Shown here one piece after another: positions 1 through 8,724 of a stretch of DNA of 64,000 nucleotides. Numbering within the stretch: position 1 is the first letter of the stretch; each line of letters starts with the position of its first letter. A program made the translations under genes and the position numbers. Below the pieces are notes generated by a model. The model saw nothing but the letters and a program-made list of their open reading frames with translations, was not told the DNA's origin and did not search any database. Source of the DNA: Actibacterium atlanticum (GTDB lineage: Bacteria > Pseudomonadota > Alphaproteobacteria > Rhodobacterales > Rhodobacteraceae); NCBI RefSeq assembly GCF_000671395.1, contig NZ_AQQY01000004.1:124001-188000 (forward strand), read 5' to 3'.

Positions 1-352
1 CCTTGAAATCCGAAGCGGCACTTTCTCCGGCCTTGAAGCAGTTGATCGACATCAGCAGACCCGGAGTGATCATATACTCGGAAAACGGGCGGTCGTCGCG
101 TTGTTTCCAATAGTCCCACAGGTTAAATTGATATGTCGTCCGAACCTTGCCAGAGTCCAACGTTTCGGTGGACTTCGCAAACGACCAACGTGGGTCTAGC
201 GCCATCTGCACACCGCAATCGTTGAACCTCTGGGGCTGCGGCTTCCACGGGATATAGTTGGGGTCGTAGTTCTCAGCTTCGGTCTCTGCATTTGCGGCAC
301 CGATGAAGCCGCAGATAAAAAGTGCTGACAAAACCAAGCGTAGAACGCGCAT
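1..352 (-). CDS. Secreted protein of unknown function (C-terminus cut by window edge)
   Basis: The reading frame opens at an ATG at 350-352 and runs off the left edge, so only about 117 N-terminal residues are visible. The start MRVLRLVLSALFICGFIGAA followed by NA is a classical Sec signal peptide with a likely cleavage after Ala-Asn-Ala near residue 22. The mature part begins with acidic residues and has aromatic-rich stretches (WDYWKQRDDRPF) and two visible cysteines. I do not recognise the family. It is not in the same transcription unit as ccrM, because a strong terminator for ccrM lies between them. It is probably periplasmic or exported. Confidence 0.7.
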   Translation of the reverse strand, partial: MRVLRLVLSALFICGFIGAANAETEAENYDPNYIPWKPQPQRFNDCGVQMALDPRWSFAKSTETLDSGKVRTTYQFNLWDYWKQRDDRPFSEYMITPGLLMSINCFKAGESAASDFK

Positions 353-420
353 ATAAATCACCTCAAACCAAAGTGCCTAAACATCATAGGCAGGCTTAAA
401 ACGACCTGCCAACCCATAAC

Positions 421-449
421 AAAAAAAGCCCCGCCCAAGACGGGCGGGG
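421..449 (-). terminator. Rho-independent terminator of ccrM
   Basis: An eight-base stem CCCCGCCC (429-436) pairs with GGGCGGGG (442-449) around a five-base loop. On the minus strand it is followed by seven consecutive T residues (421-427). It lies about 50 bases past the ccrM stop. Confidence 0.9.
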
Positions 450-498
450 TAAGTAGATGCCGTGGTCAGGCCACAGGCACCGGCGGTATTCAAAGTAA

Positions 499-1698
<1,200 letters not shown>

Positions 1699-1700
<2 letters not shown>

Positions 1701-2337
1701 AACGACTTAAGTTTTTTGCTTGATACAAGATATTGTGGACGGGCTTGAACGAGACTCTATGGTGTGGGGTCGCCCCTAGGATTTGCAGCGCCTCCATATG
1801 GGCTTTTGACCCATATCCGGCGTTGCTTTCCCAGCCATAGCCGGGGTGCTGTTGCGCCAAATCCACCATGATCCGGTCACGACATATTTTGGCCACAATT
1901 GACGCTGCGGCAACCGACAGTGATTTGGCGTCTCCTTTGACGATACACTCAGCGCTACAGACAAGGCCCTCGGGGATCTTATTACCGTCGATCAACGCGT
2001 GGTCCGGTGCCACTTTCAGCCCTGCCACAGCGCGCCGCATCGCCAAGAAGGTCGCTTGCAGAATATTGATCTCGTCAATCTCGGCGACCGAGGCATGCGC
2101 GATCGAGACATCTGCGGCTTGCATGATCGGGTCAAACAGTGCTTCGCGCCGTTTTGCGGTCAGCGCTTTGGAGTCATTCAAGCCTTCTGGGATGTGCTTA
2201 GGATCGATCCAAACAGCGGCCGCCGTGACGGGCCCCGCCAAAGGGCCCCGGCCCACCTCATCCACACCGATCACACGATTGGCACCGCGGGCATAGGCGG
2301 CCGTTTCAAAACTGAAGTCAGGAAATGTTTTTGCCAT
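1699..2337 (-). CDS. rnhB: Ribonuclease HII
   Basis: Cleaves the RNA strand of RNA:DNA hybrids and initiates removal of single ribonucleotides from DNA in the cytoplasm. The 212-residue length is normal. The family signature VIGVDEVGRGPLAGPV is at about residues 22-37, with the metal ligands Asp26 and Glu27. A third acidic ligand sits in the ALIDGNK segment near residue 117, and the conserved SVAAASIVAKICRDR helix follows. The gene lies directly upstream of ccrM on the same strand with an 87-base gap, an arrangement seen in many Alphaproteobacteria. It may share transcription with ccrM, but ccrM seems to have its own leader. Confidence 0.96.
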
Positions 2338-2370
2338 GCCCCGTCATCCCAAGAGGTGCACGCCGGGGCA

Positions 2371-2407
2371 AGATAAAAATGGGGTGGGCGCTCGACGTTC
2401 CCACCCC
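2371..2407 (-). terminator. Rho-independent terminator downstream of the His-rich protein gene
   Basis: On the minus strand GGGGTGGG pairs with CCCACCCC (2400-2407 with 2381-2388) around an 11-base loop, and ATTTTTAT follows. It lies 46 bases past the stop of the gene at 2453-3226. Confidence 0.8.
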
Positions 2408-2411
2408 AATT

Positions 2412-2442
2412 GGCGCGCGGCTCAAGGGACAGGCCGCGCGCC
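2412..2442 (-). other. Strong GC hairpin just after the His-rich protein gene
   Basis: GGCGCGCGGC (2412-2421) is perfectly complementary to GCCGCGCGCC (2433-2442) with an 11-base loop. It lies between the stop codon at 2453 and the T-rich terminator at 2371-2407 and has no T run of its own. It may protect the 3' end or act as a first pause element. Confidence 0.5.
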
Positions 2443-2452
2443 TGCTCGACTG

Positions 2453-3226
2453 TTACCGCTTGTGGCCAACCACATAACCGTGGCGCATCAGGCAGGTCGA
2501 GACGTAGCCGCTTTTCATACCATTCTTGGTGCGGAACTTTGTCTGACACTTCGACGGCAAACCAGAAGCGGCATTGCGGGCTTCCAGGCACTCGCTCGAC
2601 AGGTATGTATGGTGTTTGCCGGTGTTTTTGCCCTGGCCAACGGTTTTGCGCTGGCAGCGCGCCGGCAGGACCTTAGCACGGTAATCGTCACCGCCTTCCT
2701 GATAACGGGGTTTGCCGCCACTGTAGATGGGCGCGCCTTTGCCACTGATCACATACCCGTGGCGGGAAAGACAGGTCGCAGCATAGGCGCCGCGCTTGCC
2801 TTCGGGCGTCGTGATCGTGACCTTACATTGCGAGGGCAGGCCTGCGGTGGCGTTCGCTTTCTTCAGGCAGGATTCCAGAAAATAGGTCTGGTGAGCCCCC
2901 GTATTGTTGCCCACCTTGAAGGTCTTGCGCTGACAGCGCGGCGGCAGAACCTTCTGGCTGTATTGGTGGTTCCCGTCATGTGCATGGCCCGAGTGACTAT
3001 GGGCATGAGTATGCGTAACACCATGACTGTGAGAGTGAGTGGTGGTGGTGTTGACGGGAACCGGGCCGTCATTGTCATTGGCTTCGGACAGAATATAAAG
3101 CGCGGCCGCGCCAAATATGACCGCAGCCAATGTATCTTCTTCGCTCCACGCCAGCGAGGGCGTAGCGGTGATAGGAGTTATAGCCAGTGCTGCTGCAAAA
3201 GCTGACGCCGTAAATGATTTGAACAT
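2453..3226 (-). CDS. Secreted His-rich protein with two identical-spacing Cys repeats, function unknown
   Basis: 257 residues. A signal peptide covers about residues 1-26. A short hydrophobic segment follows, then a histidine-rich stretch (residues 64-88, many HSH and HAH motifs) suggesting metal binding. The rest is two tandem domains, residues 92-160 and 185-253. Both begin KVLP-x-RCQRKT and end TCL-x-RHGYV. Each has four cysteines with exactly the same spacing (C98, C120, C134, C152 and C191, C213, C227, C245), so two disulfides per domain are likely in the periplasm. The start has an excellent GGGAGG ribosome site. I do not recognise the domain. A periplasmic metal-binding or envelope role is inference only. 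Confidence 0.8.
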   Translation of the reverse strand: MFKSFTASAFAAALAITPITATPSLAWSEEDTLAAVIFGAAALYILSEANDNDGPVPVNTTTTHSHSHGVTHTHAHSHSGHAHDGNHQYSQKVLPPRCQRKTFKVGNNTGAHQTYFLESCLKKANATAGLPSQCKVTITTPEGKRGAYAATCLSRHGYVISGKGAPIYSGGKPRYQEGGDDYRAKVLPARCQRKTVGQGKNTGKHHTYLSSECLEARNAASGLPSKCQTKFRTKNGMKSGYVSTCLMRHGYVVGHKR

Positions 3227-3322
3227 GAGAGCCTCCCAAGGGTCGGTGGCGTACTGTGCGCCGGTAAATTCATCTGAACTCAGCTTGCGGGAACCCGGGC
3301 ATGACAGGCAATATCGCGGACC

Positions 3323-3368
3323 TGTTATCGAATAACATGCGCTAAATGCCTCGTGTTATTGAATAACC
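3323..3368. promoter_or_regulatory. Tandem operator: two inverted repeats 31 bases apart
   Basis: TGTTAT-CGA-ATAACA (3323-3337) and TGTTAT-TGA-ATAACC (3354-3368) share the same half-sites and are 31 bases apart, about three helical turns. They lie in the intergenic region between divergent genes starting at 3226 and 3383, immediately upstream of the latter. Two phased copies of one palindrome are typical of cooperative repressor binding; the regulator is unknown. Confidence 0.6.
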
Positions 3369-3382
3369 CCTACGAGTAAGCC

Positions 3383-3691
3383 ATGTTGAAACCTATGAAA
3401 CGGAGCATTCTTACCCCTGTTGCCCTTGCCATCGCGCTGATGGGCGCCGCACCTGCCGCGGCGGATTGCTATGCCGATTACAAGGCCAAGCAGCAAAATC
3501 CGCTTCGCTTGCACTATGGTGTGATACAGTTGGCCGATGCCGCATGCGATAACCGTTTGCGCGCCAGACGGCTGATTGAACGTCGCATTGCGAAAGACGG
3601 TTGGCAGTTGCTGAACGTGATGTCTATCTTTGACAAGAAGGGCCTTGCGCAAAGGAAAGAGAGTGCCGGAAAGTACTACCTCCGCTACTGA
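3383..3691 (+). CDS. Small secreted protein of unknown function
   Basis: 102 residues. Residues 1-28 form a Sec signal peptide (positively charged MLKPMKR, hydrophobic core, cleavage after the run APAAA). The mature part of about 74 residues has two cysteines (in ADCYADYKAK and DAACDN), which could form one disulfide, and ends in KYYLRY. It is likely periplasmic. The gene is preceded by the tandem palindrome at 3323-3368 and its 3' end overlaps the start of the next gene by 29 bases, so the two are probably co-transcribed. The family is not recognised. Confidence 0.75.
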   Translation: MLKPMKRSILTPVALAIALMGAAPAAADCYADYKAKQQNPLRLHYGVIQLADAACDNRLRARRLIERRIAKDGWQLLNVMSIFDKKGLAQRKESAGKYYLRY

Positions 3692-4367
3692 AACCAGCCG
3701 CACCACGAATATGGTGATCAACTTCGGAATCGGGGCCATCATCCTGATCCTGCTGGTTGCGATGGTATTGCTGTTCATCAACCTGCCCGATGCGAATGCC
3801 TTTAACGCGCGGGTTGAACAGATCTTCGTGGCCAATGACGATCTGACCTCGGGCCCGGAAATCAAGCTGCTGGAAATCCTGGCCGAAAGCGGCACAGCTT
3901 TTTCTGGTGTATTGGCGTCTTACCGCGTGGTGATCTTTGTGCTGTTGGTATTCTCAACCGCCTTGCTGATCGCGTCTTTGGTCTTCTTGGTCACAATCAT
4001 CGGGCTGAACCGCCGTATGAACGAAGTTGAACGCACCGGTATTCAGGTGTCTTCGCTGCTTATCAGCCGGTCGGAAAACACCGTGTTGCTGAACAACATG
4101 GAGTTCAAACTTACACCGGCGGCAATTGAAACGCTGTCCGTATTGGCCGAGGCGCGCATGGATGATGACATGCTGTCGGGTGCACAGATCGAAGCAGTTA
4201 TTTCAGGTCGTTCCGAATCCGATTGCGAAGAAGCCGCTGGGGCCACCCGCATCAAACGGTTGCGCGATTCATTGGGCAACCAGATGGTCAGTGAACTTCT
4301 GGTCAAGAACATTGCCCGCAAGGGCTATATGCTTTCGATCGACAAAGATGTGATCCGAATGATCTAA
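3663..4367 (+). CDS. Membrane protein with C-terminal OmpR/PhoB-like winged-helix domain
   Basis: 234 residues from the GTG at 3663, which is preceded by AAGGAAAG; an upstream ATG at 3630 is possible but lies deeper in the previous gene. Hydrophobic helices occur at about residues 18-40 and 90-114, separated by about 50 residues that should be periplasmic. The cytoplasmic tail (about 145-227) reads like the Trans_reg_C winged helix: LTPAAIETLSVLAE, LSGAQIEAVI, then RIKRLRDSLGN and the GYMLSID wing. ToxR-type regulators carry this domain at the N-terminus; here the order is reversed. A membrane-bound transcription regulator is the likely role, inferred from fold-like pattern alone. Confidence 0.65.
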   Translation: MPESTTSATETSRTTNMVINFGIGAIILILLVAMVLLFINLPDANAFNARVEQIFVANDDLTSGPEIKLLEILAESGTAFSGVLASYRVVIFVLLVFSTALLIASLVFLVTIIGLNRRMNEVERTGIQVSSLLISRSENTVLLNNMEFKLTPAAIETLSVLAEARMDDDMLSGAQIEAVISGRSESDCEEAAGATRIKRLRDSLGNQMVSELLVKNIARKGYMLSIDKDVIRMI

Positions 4368-4371
4368 GGCT

Positions 4372-5337
4372 TCACTCGCCATAGAGTATCCGCATCGCCC
4401 GCTCTTCGAAGTTGTCTTTCTGCGGCTCCAGCATGTTTTGCGCCAGGAACCAATAGAAGTACTTTTCGAAGTCGAAACTGCGGAAGTGTTCCGGGGCCGC
4501 CGCGATGTTTTCACGCAGATCACGCCCGGTTTTACAGACCAACGTGGCGTGATGATAATCGCACTTTGCGCAGGTCAGCACGGCCTTCTTCTGCATCAGA
4601 GCCTCAAACCCGACCGCCGAGTTCTGTGAAACGATGATCTGCGACACAGCGATCAGATCATGGATGCTGGCATCAACCAGTTCCACATTGGATCGGCTAT
4701 CGCATTGTTCGGTAACCCGTTCGACCTGCTCTGGCCGCAAAAGAGGGTGCAGTTTCACATACACCTTACCCTTGGCCGCGCGCGAGGCGTTGTGGATGAT
4801 CTTTTCAGTCGTCAGGTGGAAGACCTTCTTGTCGTACTTCTCGAGATCCTGAACAAACACCGCGACATCAGCGGTCGACAGCTTCACACTGCCGCGGGGC
4901 GGCTGCGACCACTTAGAGACATTGTGGCCAAGCTTGTGACCGCGCACCCCATAGAAAAACTCGCGCGCTTTCAGTGCATCTATGGTCTCGGGGTCAAATT
5001 CCTTCTCAAGAACGGAAGAGTTCCAATAGAACCCTTTTGGATCCAGATACCAAAACCCCGGAATATAGCAGGGCTGGGTGTGAAACATGTTCGCCCCGGG
5101 AAAGGGCTTCAAGTTCATCATCAGATGGGTGCAATCGCTTTGTCGCAACGCCAAGGACAACACATCGTGTTCGTGCACAAACAGGGTTTCTTGCCCGCGC
5201 GCCTGTGCGGCATGCCCTATTTTCTCAAAGAACCGGTGACTGCCCTGATGAAGCTGGTTCAGCCAGCCCTCCTCGGCATGCACAACCAATGTGTTCTTCC
5301 CCACCTTTGGTTCGGTGGCTTCTTTGAATACGCCCAC
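4372..5337 (-). CDS. Capsule polysaccharide biosynthesis-like protein
   Basis: 321 residues from a GTG at 5337; no ATG lies upstream before a stop codon, and a second GTG at 5304 is possible. The C-terminal third contains the motif SQIIVSQNSAVGFEALMQKK (about residues 232-252), like the nucleotide-sugar region of the KpsC/KpsS and CDP-glycerol glycerophosphotransferase type of retaining glycosyltransferases. It is preceded by VYVKLHPLLRPEQ, which resembles the conserved KxHP motif of that family. No signal peptide or membrane helix is seen, so it is cytoplasmic. It is not next to other glycan genes. It converges on the winged-helix gene with a 4-base gap. Substrate unknown. Confidence 0.6.
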   Translation of the reverse strand: MGVFKEATEPKVGKNTLVVHAEEGWLNQLHQGSHRFFEKIGHAAQARGQETLFVHEHDVLSLALRQSDCTHLMMNLKPFPGANMFHTQPCYIPGFWYLDPKGFYWNSSVLEKEFDPETIDALKAREFFYGVRGHKLGHNVSKWSQPPRGSVKLSTADVAVFVQDLEKYDKKVFHLTTEKIIHNASRAAKGKVYVKLHPLLRPEQVERVTEQCDSRSNVELVDASIHDLIAVSQIIVSQNSAVGFEALMQKKAVLTCAKCDYHHATLVCKTGRDLRENIAAAPEHFRSFDFEKYFYWFLAQNMLEPQKDNFEERAMRILYGE

Positions 5338-5475
5338 TGCTTTGCGCCCGTGTGTTTGGTCCTACTGATGGTTGTTGATAGGCCCTCCCCACGCATGAGG
5401 CAACAAACAGAAAGTACTTCGCGCGCGCGCTACGCGATTTACCCCAAAGCGCCCAATTCAGGGCGCAAATTCTGA

Positions 5476-6816
5476 TTAGCGCCCGGCGCCGGTCAAACTT
5501 GCAAGAGAGCGGGCAACGCCCACAGCTGCGCTGAAACGCTCGGGGAGGGCGTAAAGCGTCATCCCCCATGGGACGTTTTGCGGCGTGCGCCCAAAGGGTA
5601 CGGCCAAGCCGCTCAAACCCAGAGGGTTGGCAAAGTTGGTATAGGTTCCGTTTCGGAAATTAGGACCCAGAGGGTCGGCTTCGCACATCGCGCGGGTGAC
5701 CAGTGCCCCGACAGTCGGGGTGATCAGCACATCGTGGTCCTGCCAGAACGCCTGCGTTGCATGCTGGGCCTCGGCGGTTTCGTATTGCGCGCGATAGGCA
5801 TCTGCAGCGGTAAACTTCCGGCTGGCTTGGATCATCGGCCCAACAACCGGATGGCAGTCATTGGGATTGGCTTCAATGAAGGCACCGACCGACACATCCC
5901 GTTCGGCCAGATATGGGCCAAAGAACATCAGATCGTTGATTGACTGAAATAGGGTCAGGTCAGCATCCGCTGCGCCAAGCGCGTCGGTCAACAGGGTATA
6001 GGCCTGCTGATAGAGCGCTGCGACATCCGCGTCGCCGAAGGTGTCGATCTTATCCGGCGGAGCCATCGCAATCCGTGGCTTCGGTATATCTTTTTCGGCG
6101 AAATTCTGTCCCATCGCGTCTTTGGGATCGTGCCCTTTGACGATCTGATCCACGGTCAGCGCATCTTCAAGCGCGGCGCAAAACACGGTGGCCGTGTCAA
6201 AGCTGCGGCATGCATAAAGCAAACCATGGCGGCTCCAGGCGCCGGGGGCGGGTTTCAGCCCGTAGATGCCATTATAGCTGGCAGGCACGCGGCCTGAACC
6301 GCCCGTATCTGTGCCAAAAGCAAAGGCCACCATCCCGGTCGAGATCGACACCCCTGCCCCCGACGATGATCCGCCGGGGATATAGTCCGGGTTGAACGGG
6401 TTGCGGGCCGTGCCATAGGGGGTGCGCACGCCGACCAGCCCGGTGGCGAACTGATCCATGTTGGTTTTGCCCAGACAGATCGCCCCTGCGGCCTCGGCCC
6501 GGGCAACTACGGTGGCAGAGGCGTCCGGGCGATAGGCAAACGCCGGACAGGCTGCGGTGGTGTCAAACCCGGCAGTGTCGATATTGTCTTTCACCGAAAA
6601 CGGTATGCCATAAAGCGGCAGATCTTTGGCGGTCGGGTCGGCCTCGAGCGCTGCGCATTTGGCGGCCAGATCGTCGAGGCTGATCGTCGAGGTCCAGACC
6701 CCTTCCTGATCTGGGTCGGTGAACCTACGGGCAAGGTCCGGCAACGTTTGGGACGGTGTTGCCGAACCCGCCAAATAGGCGCGCCGCAGCGCGCCTATGG
6801 TCAGGGGCGTCGTCAT
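5476..6816 (-). CDS. Amidase-signature hydrolase, allophanate hydrolase (AtzF)-like
   Basis: 446 residues of the amidase signature family. Catalytic elements are Lys76 in PFSVKDNID, the cis-Ser in GGSSSG (about 148-153) and the nucleophile Ser174 in DTGGSGRVPA. The segment LYGIPFSVKDNIDTAGFDTT with ACPAF is very close to AtzF allophanate hydrolases. AtzF enzymes carry an additional C-terminal domain that is absent here, so the substrate may be a different carbamoyl or acyl amide. The start at 6816 overlaps the stop of the binding-protein gene in an ATGA, so the two are translationally coupled. It is last in the operon of M20 hydrolase, permease and binding protein. The enzyme probably acts on the imported compound in the cytoplasm. 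Confidence 0.85.
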   Translation of the reverse strand: MTTPLTIGALRRAYLAGSATPSQTLPDLARRFTDPDQEGVWTSTISLDDLAAKCAALEADPTAKDLPLYGIPFSVKDNIDTAGFDTTAACPAFAYRPDASATVVARAEAAGAICLGKTNMDQFATGLVGVRTPYGTARNPFNPDYIPGGSSSGAGVSISTGMVAFAFGTDTGGSGRVPASYNGIYGLKPAPGAWSRHGLLYACRSFDTATVFCAALEDALTVDQIVKGHDPKDAMGQNFAEKDIPKPRIAMAPPDKIDTFGDADVAALYQQAYTLLTDALGAADADLTLFQSINDLMFFGPYLAERDVSVGAFIEANPNDCHPVVGPMIQASRKFTAADAYRAQYETAEAQHATQAFWQDHDVLITPTVGALVTRAMCEADPLGPNFRNGTYTNFANPLGLSGLAVPFGRTPQNVPWGMTLYALPERFSAAVGVARSLASLTGAGR

Positions 6817-7820
6817 TTGGCTTCGACGACGTTTTGCAGCCAAGAGGCCTCAAGGAAGGTTTCAAACACTTCGCGGCTAGGCGCCTCGGGCAAACGTTCC
6901 TGGCTGACAAGGAAGTCCGAGGTTGCGATCAGCGTGTCGACGAACCCACCGGCGGCTTCCTCGGTGCCGATGTATTGCGCCGTCAGCTGCTTTTCACAGG
7001 GCACCATTTCAGTACCGCGCATCATGCGGGTCGCGTCTTCCAACGACAGTTCAAGTTCTTCCGCGATGATCGCAGCGGTTTCAGCGGGGTTACTGATCCA
7101 ATAATCAATGCCCTCGCATTCAGCGGCGATGAACTTCTCGACGTAATCCGGGTACTTCTCCGCGAATTCGTTCATCACAACGCCTACATCCCAGGTGGGA
7201 TAGCCGCGTTTTTCCATGATGCCCGAGGTCATGAAGATATTGCCGCCATCTTTGACGGCTTTGTCCAGATTGGGCTCCCAGAACCAAGCGGCATCAATGT
7301 CGCCACGCGACCACGCCAAGGCGATGTCATTGGGCCGCAGATCGAGAATTTTCATGCTGGCCGGGTCGATACCTTCGTCCGCCAAAGCCTGCAGTAGCAG
7401 GTAATGGGTGGTCGAGCCAAACGGCGCGGCGATGGTTTTGCCTTCCAGATCCTTGAAGGATTTGATGTTGGCATCAGTGCGCACCGCCATGGCTTCGACA
7501 AAGTCCAGCATGTTCAGCACCATGGTACCTTTGATCGGCAGGCCACGGGCCACACCAATGGCTGTAGGCGGGTTGCCAAGACCGCCAAAGTCGATTTGAT
7601 CAGCGGCAATCGCGCGTAACATGTCACCGCCACCGCCAACCTTGATGTAGTTAATTTTGACGCCGGGCATATGCTTGGCAACCAGACCAAGGTTCTTGGT
7701 CACCAACTGGGCGTTCACAAGGTTCAGAAAGCCAACGGTGACTTCTTCTGGTGCCTCTTCGGCAAACGCGCCCGAGGCCAGCGCTATGCTGGATACAAGT
7801 CCAAGTACAAACTTCTTCAT
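6813..7820 (-). CDS. Taurine/sulfonate-type ABC transporter substrate-binding protein (TauA-like)
   Basis: 335 residues with signal peptide MKKFVLGLVSSIALASGAFA and a mature start at EEAPEEVTVGF. The body follows the SsuA/TauA pattern (VGGGGDMLRAIAADQIDFGGLGNPP, then a helix with DLRPNDIALAWSRGDIDAAWFWEP). It should bind a small anionic solute such as a sulfonate in the periplasm and deliver it to the permease encoded directly upstream. The start at 7820 has a GGAG site eight bases upstream; a longer frame to 7883 lacks a signal peptide at its N-terminus. No ATPase gene lies in this operon. Confidence 0.88.
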   Translation of the reverse strand: MKKFVLGLVSSIALASGAFAEEAPEEVTVGFLNLVNAQLVTKNLGLVAKHMPGVKINYIKVGGGGDMLRAIAADQIDFGGLGNPPTAIGVARGLPIKGTMVLNMLDFVEAMAVRTDANIKSFKDLEGKTIAAPFGSTTHYLLLQALADEGIDPASMKILDLRPNDIALAWSRGDIDAAWFWEPNLDKAVKDGGNIFMTSGIMEKRGYPTWDVGVVMNEFAEKYPDYVEKFIAAECEGIDYWISNPAETAAIIAEELELSLEDATRMMRGTEMVPCEKQLTAQYIGTEEAAGGFVDTLIATSDFLVSQERLPEAPSREVFETFLEASWLQNVVEAK

Positions 7821-7905
7821 TTCCACACTCCTGTTGTCATGGACCGATGAAAGGTGTCGATTTGCCGGATGTTCGGTCTCCATCGCGGCGTCAGGTGTTG
7901 CGTTG

Positions 7906-8724
7906 TCAGGTGTTACGTCGGGCCTCCCACGGCATCAGCCATCCGCCGATCAATCGCATGGCCCAGTCCAGGGTCACCCCGGTCAGGCCCAGCACGATCA
8001 GCCCCATGATGACGACATCACTGAGAAGGAATTTCGCGGCGTCCCAGATCATCCAGCCGATCCCTGCGGTGGCGGCGACGATTTCAGCAGCGACAAGCAC
8101 CGTATAGATAAAGCCCAGAGATATCCGAAGCCCGGCCAGAATGGTCGGCCCGGCGGCGGGCAAATATACATGCCAAAGCAAATCCCACCGCCGTGCGCCC
8201 AGCGCCTGTGCGGCCCGGGCATAGATCGGGTCAATGTTCCAGATCGCCTGCGTAGTGGTGATGATGATCCCGGGCAGCCCGGCCAGAAACAACAGGGCGA
8301 ACTTGCTTTCCTCGCCAATGCCCAGCCACATCACCAGCAGGGTATACAGTCCCAAGGGCGGCAAAGGGCGATAGAACTCGATGATCGGGTTCAAAAGGGC
8401 GCGTGCGTCGCGGCTTAGCCCCATCACAATGCCAAGTGGGATGCCCACCAGAATGGCGGCAAAGAACGCGGCCAGAATGCGCAACAGGCTGACGCCGACG
8501 TGGGTCTGCAGGGTGTTGCCCTGATAGCCTTTGTTGACGGCTTTCAGAAAGGCATTCCAAACGGCTTCGGGCGCGGGCAGAAACAGCTTATTTGCCAGAC
8601 CGGTTGCGGTCACAATTTCCCACGCCAGCAGCATCATCACCACGGTCAGCAGTGACAGTGCCGTACCGCGCTGCAGGATGCGCGCCTTGGCGCCGGTGTA
8701 TTTTTTGGTAAGCCAAGCCGTCAT
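7906..8724 (-). CDS. ABC transporter permease, sulfonate/taurine type (TauC/SsuC-like)
   Basis: 272 residues with about six membrane helices of the BPD_transp_1 fold. The EAA loop that docks the ATPase is at ARAAQALGARRWDLLWHVYLPAAGPTI. The sequence also has the family landmark FYRPLPPLGLYTLLVMWLGIGEESK. The start at 8724 overlaps the stop of the M20 gene in an ATGA. It works with the binding protein at 6813-7820. The required ATPase is missing locally; the ATPase at 14331-15167 or an unlinked one could serve. Confidence 0.88.
   Translation of the reverse strand: MTAWLTKKYTGAKARILQRGTALSLLTVVMMLLAWEIVTATGLANKLFLPAPEAVWNAFLKAVNKGYQGNTLQTHVGVSLLRILAAFFAAILVGIPLGIVMGLSRDARALLNPIIEFYRPLPPLGLYTLLVMWLGIGEESKFALLFLAGLPGIIITTTQAIWNIDPIYARAAQALGARRWDLLWHVYLPAAGPTILAGLRISLGFIYTVLVAAEIVAATAGIGWMIWDAAKFLLSDVVIMGLIVLGLTGVTLDWAMRLIGGWLMPWEARRNT

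Noticed and set aside
1707-1723. CtrA-like box TTAA-N9-TTGA upstream of ccrM
   Set aside because: Spacing is nine rather than seven, the second half is imperfect, and it lies in the rnhB coding end.
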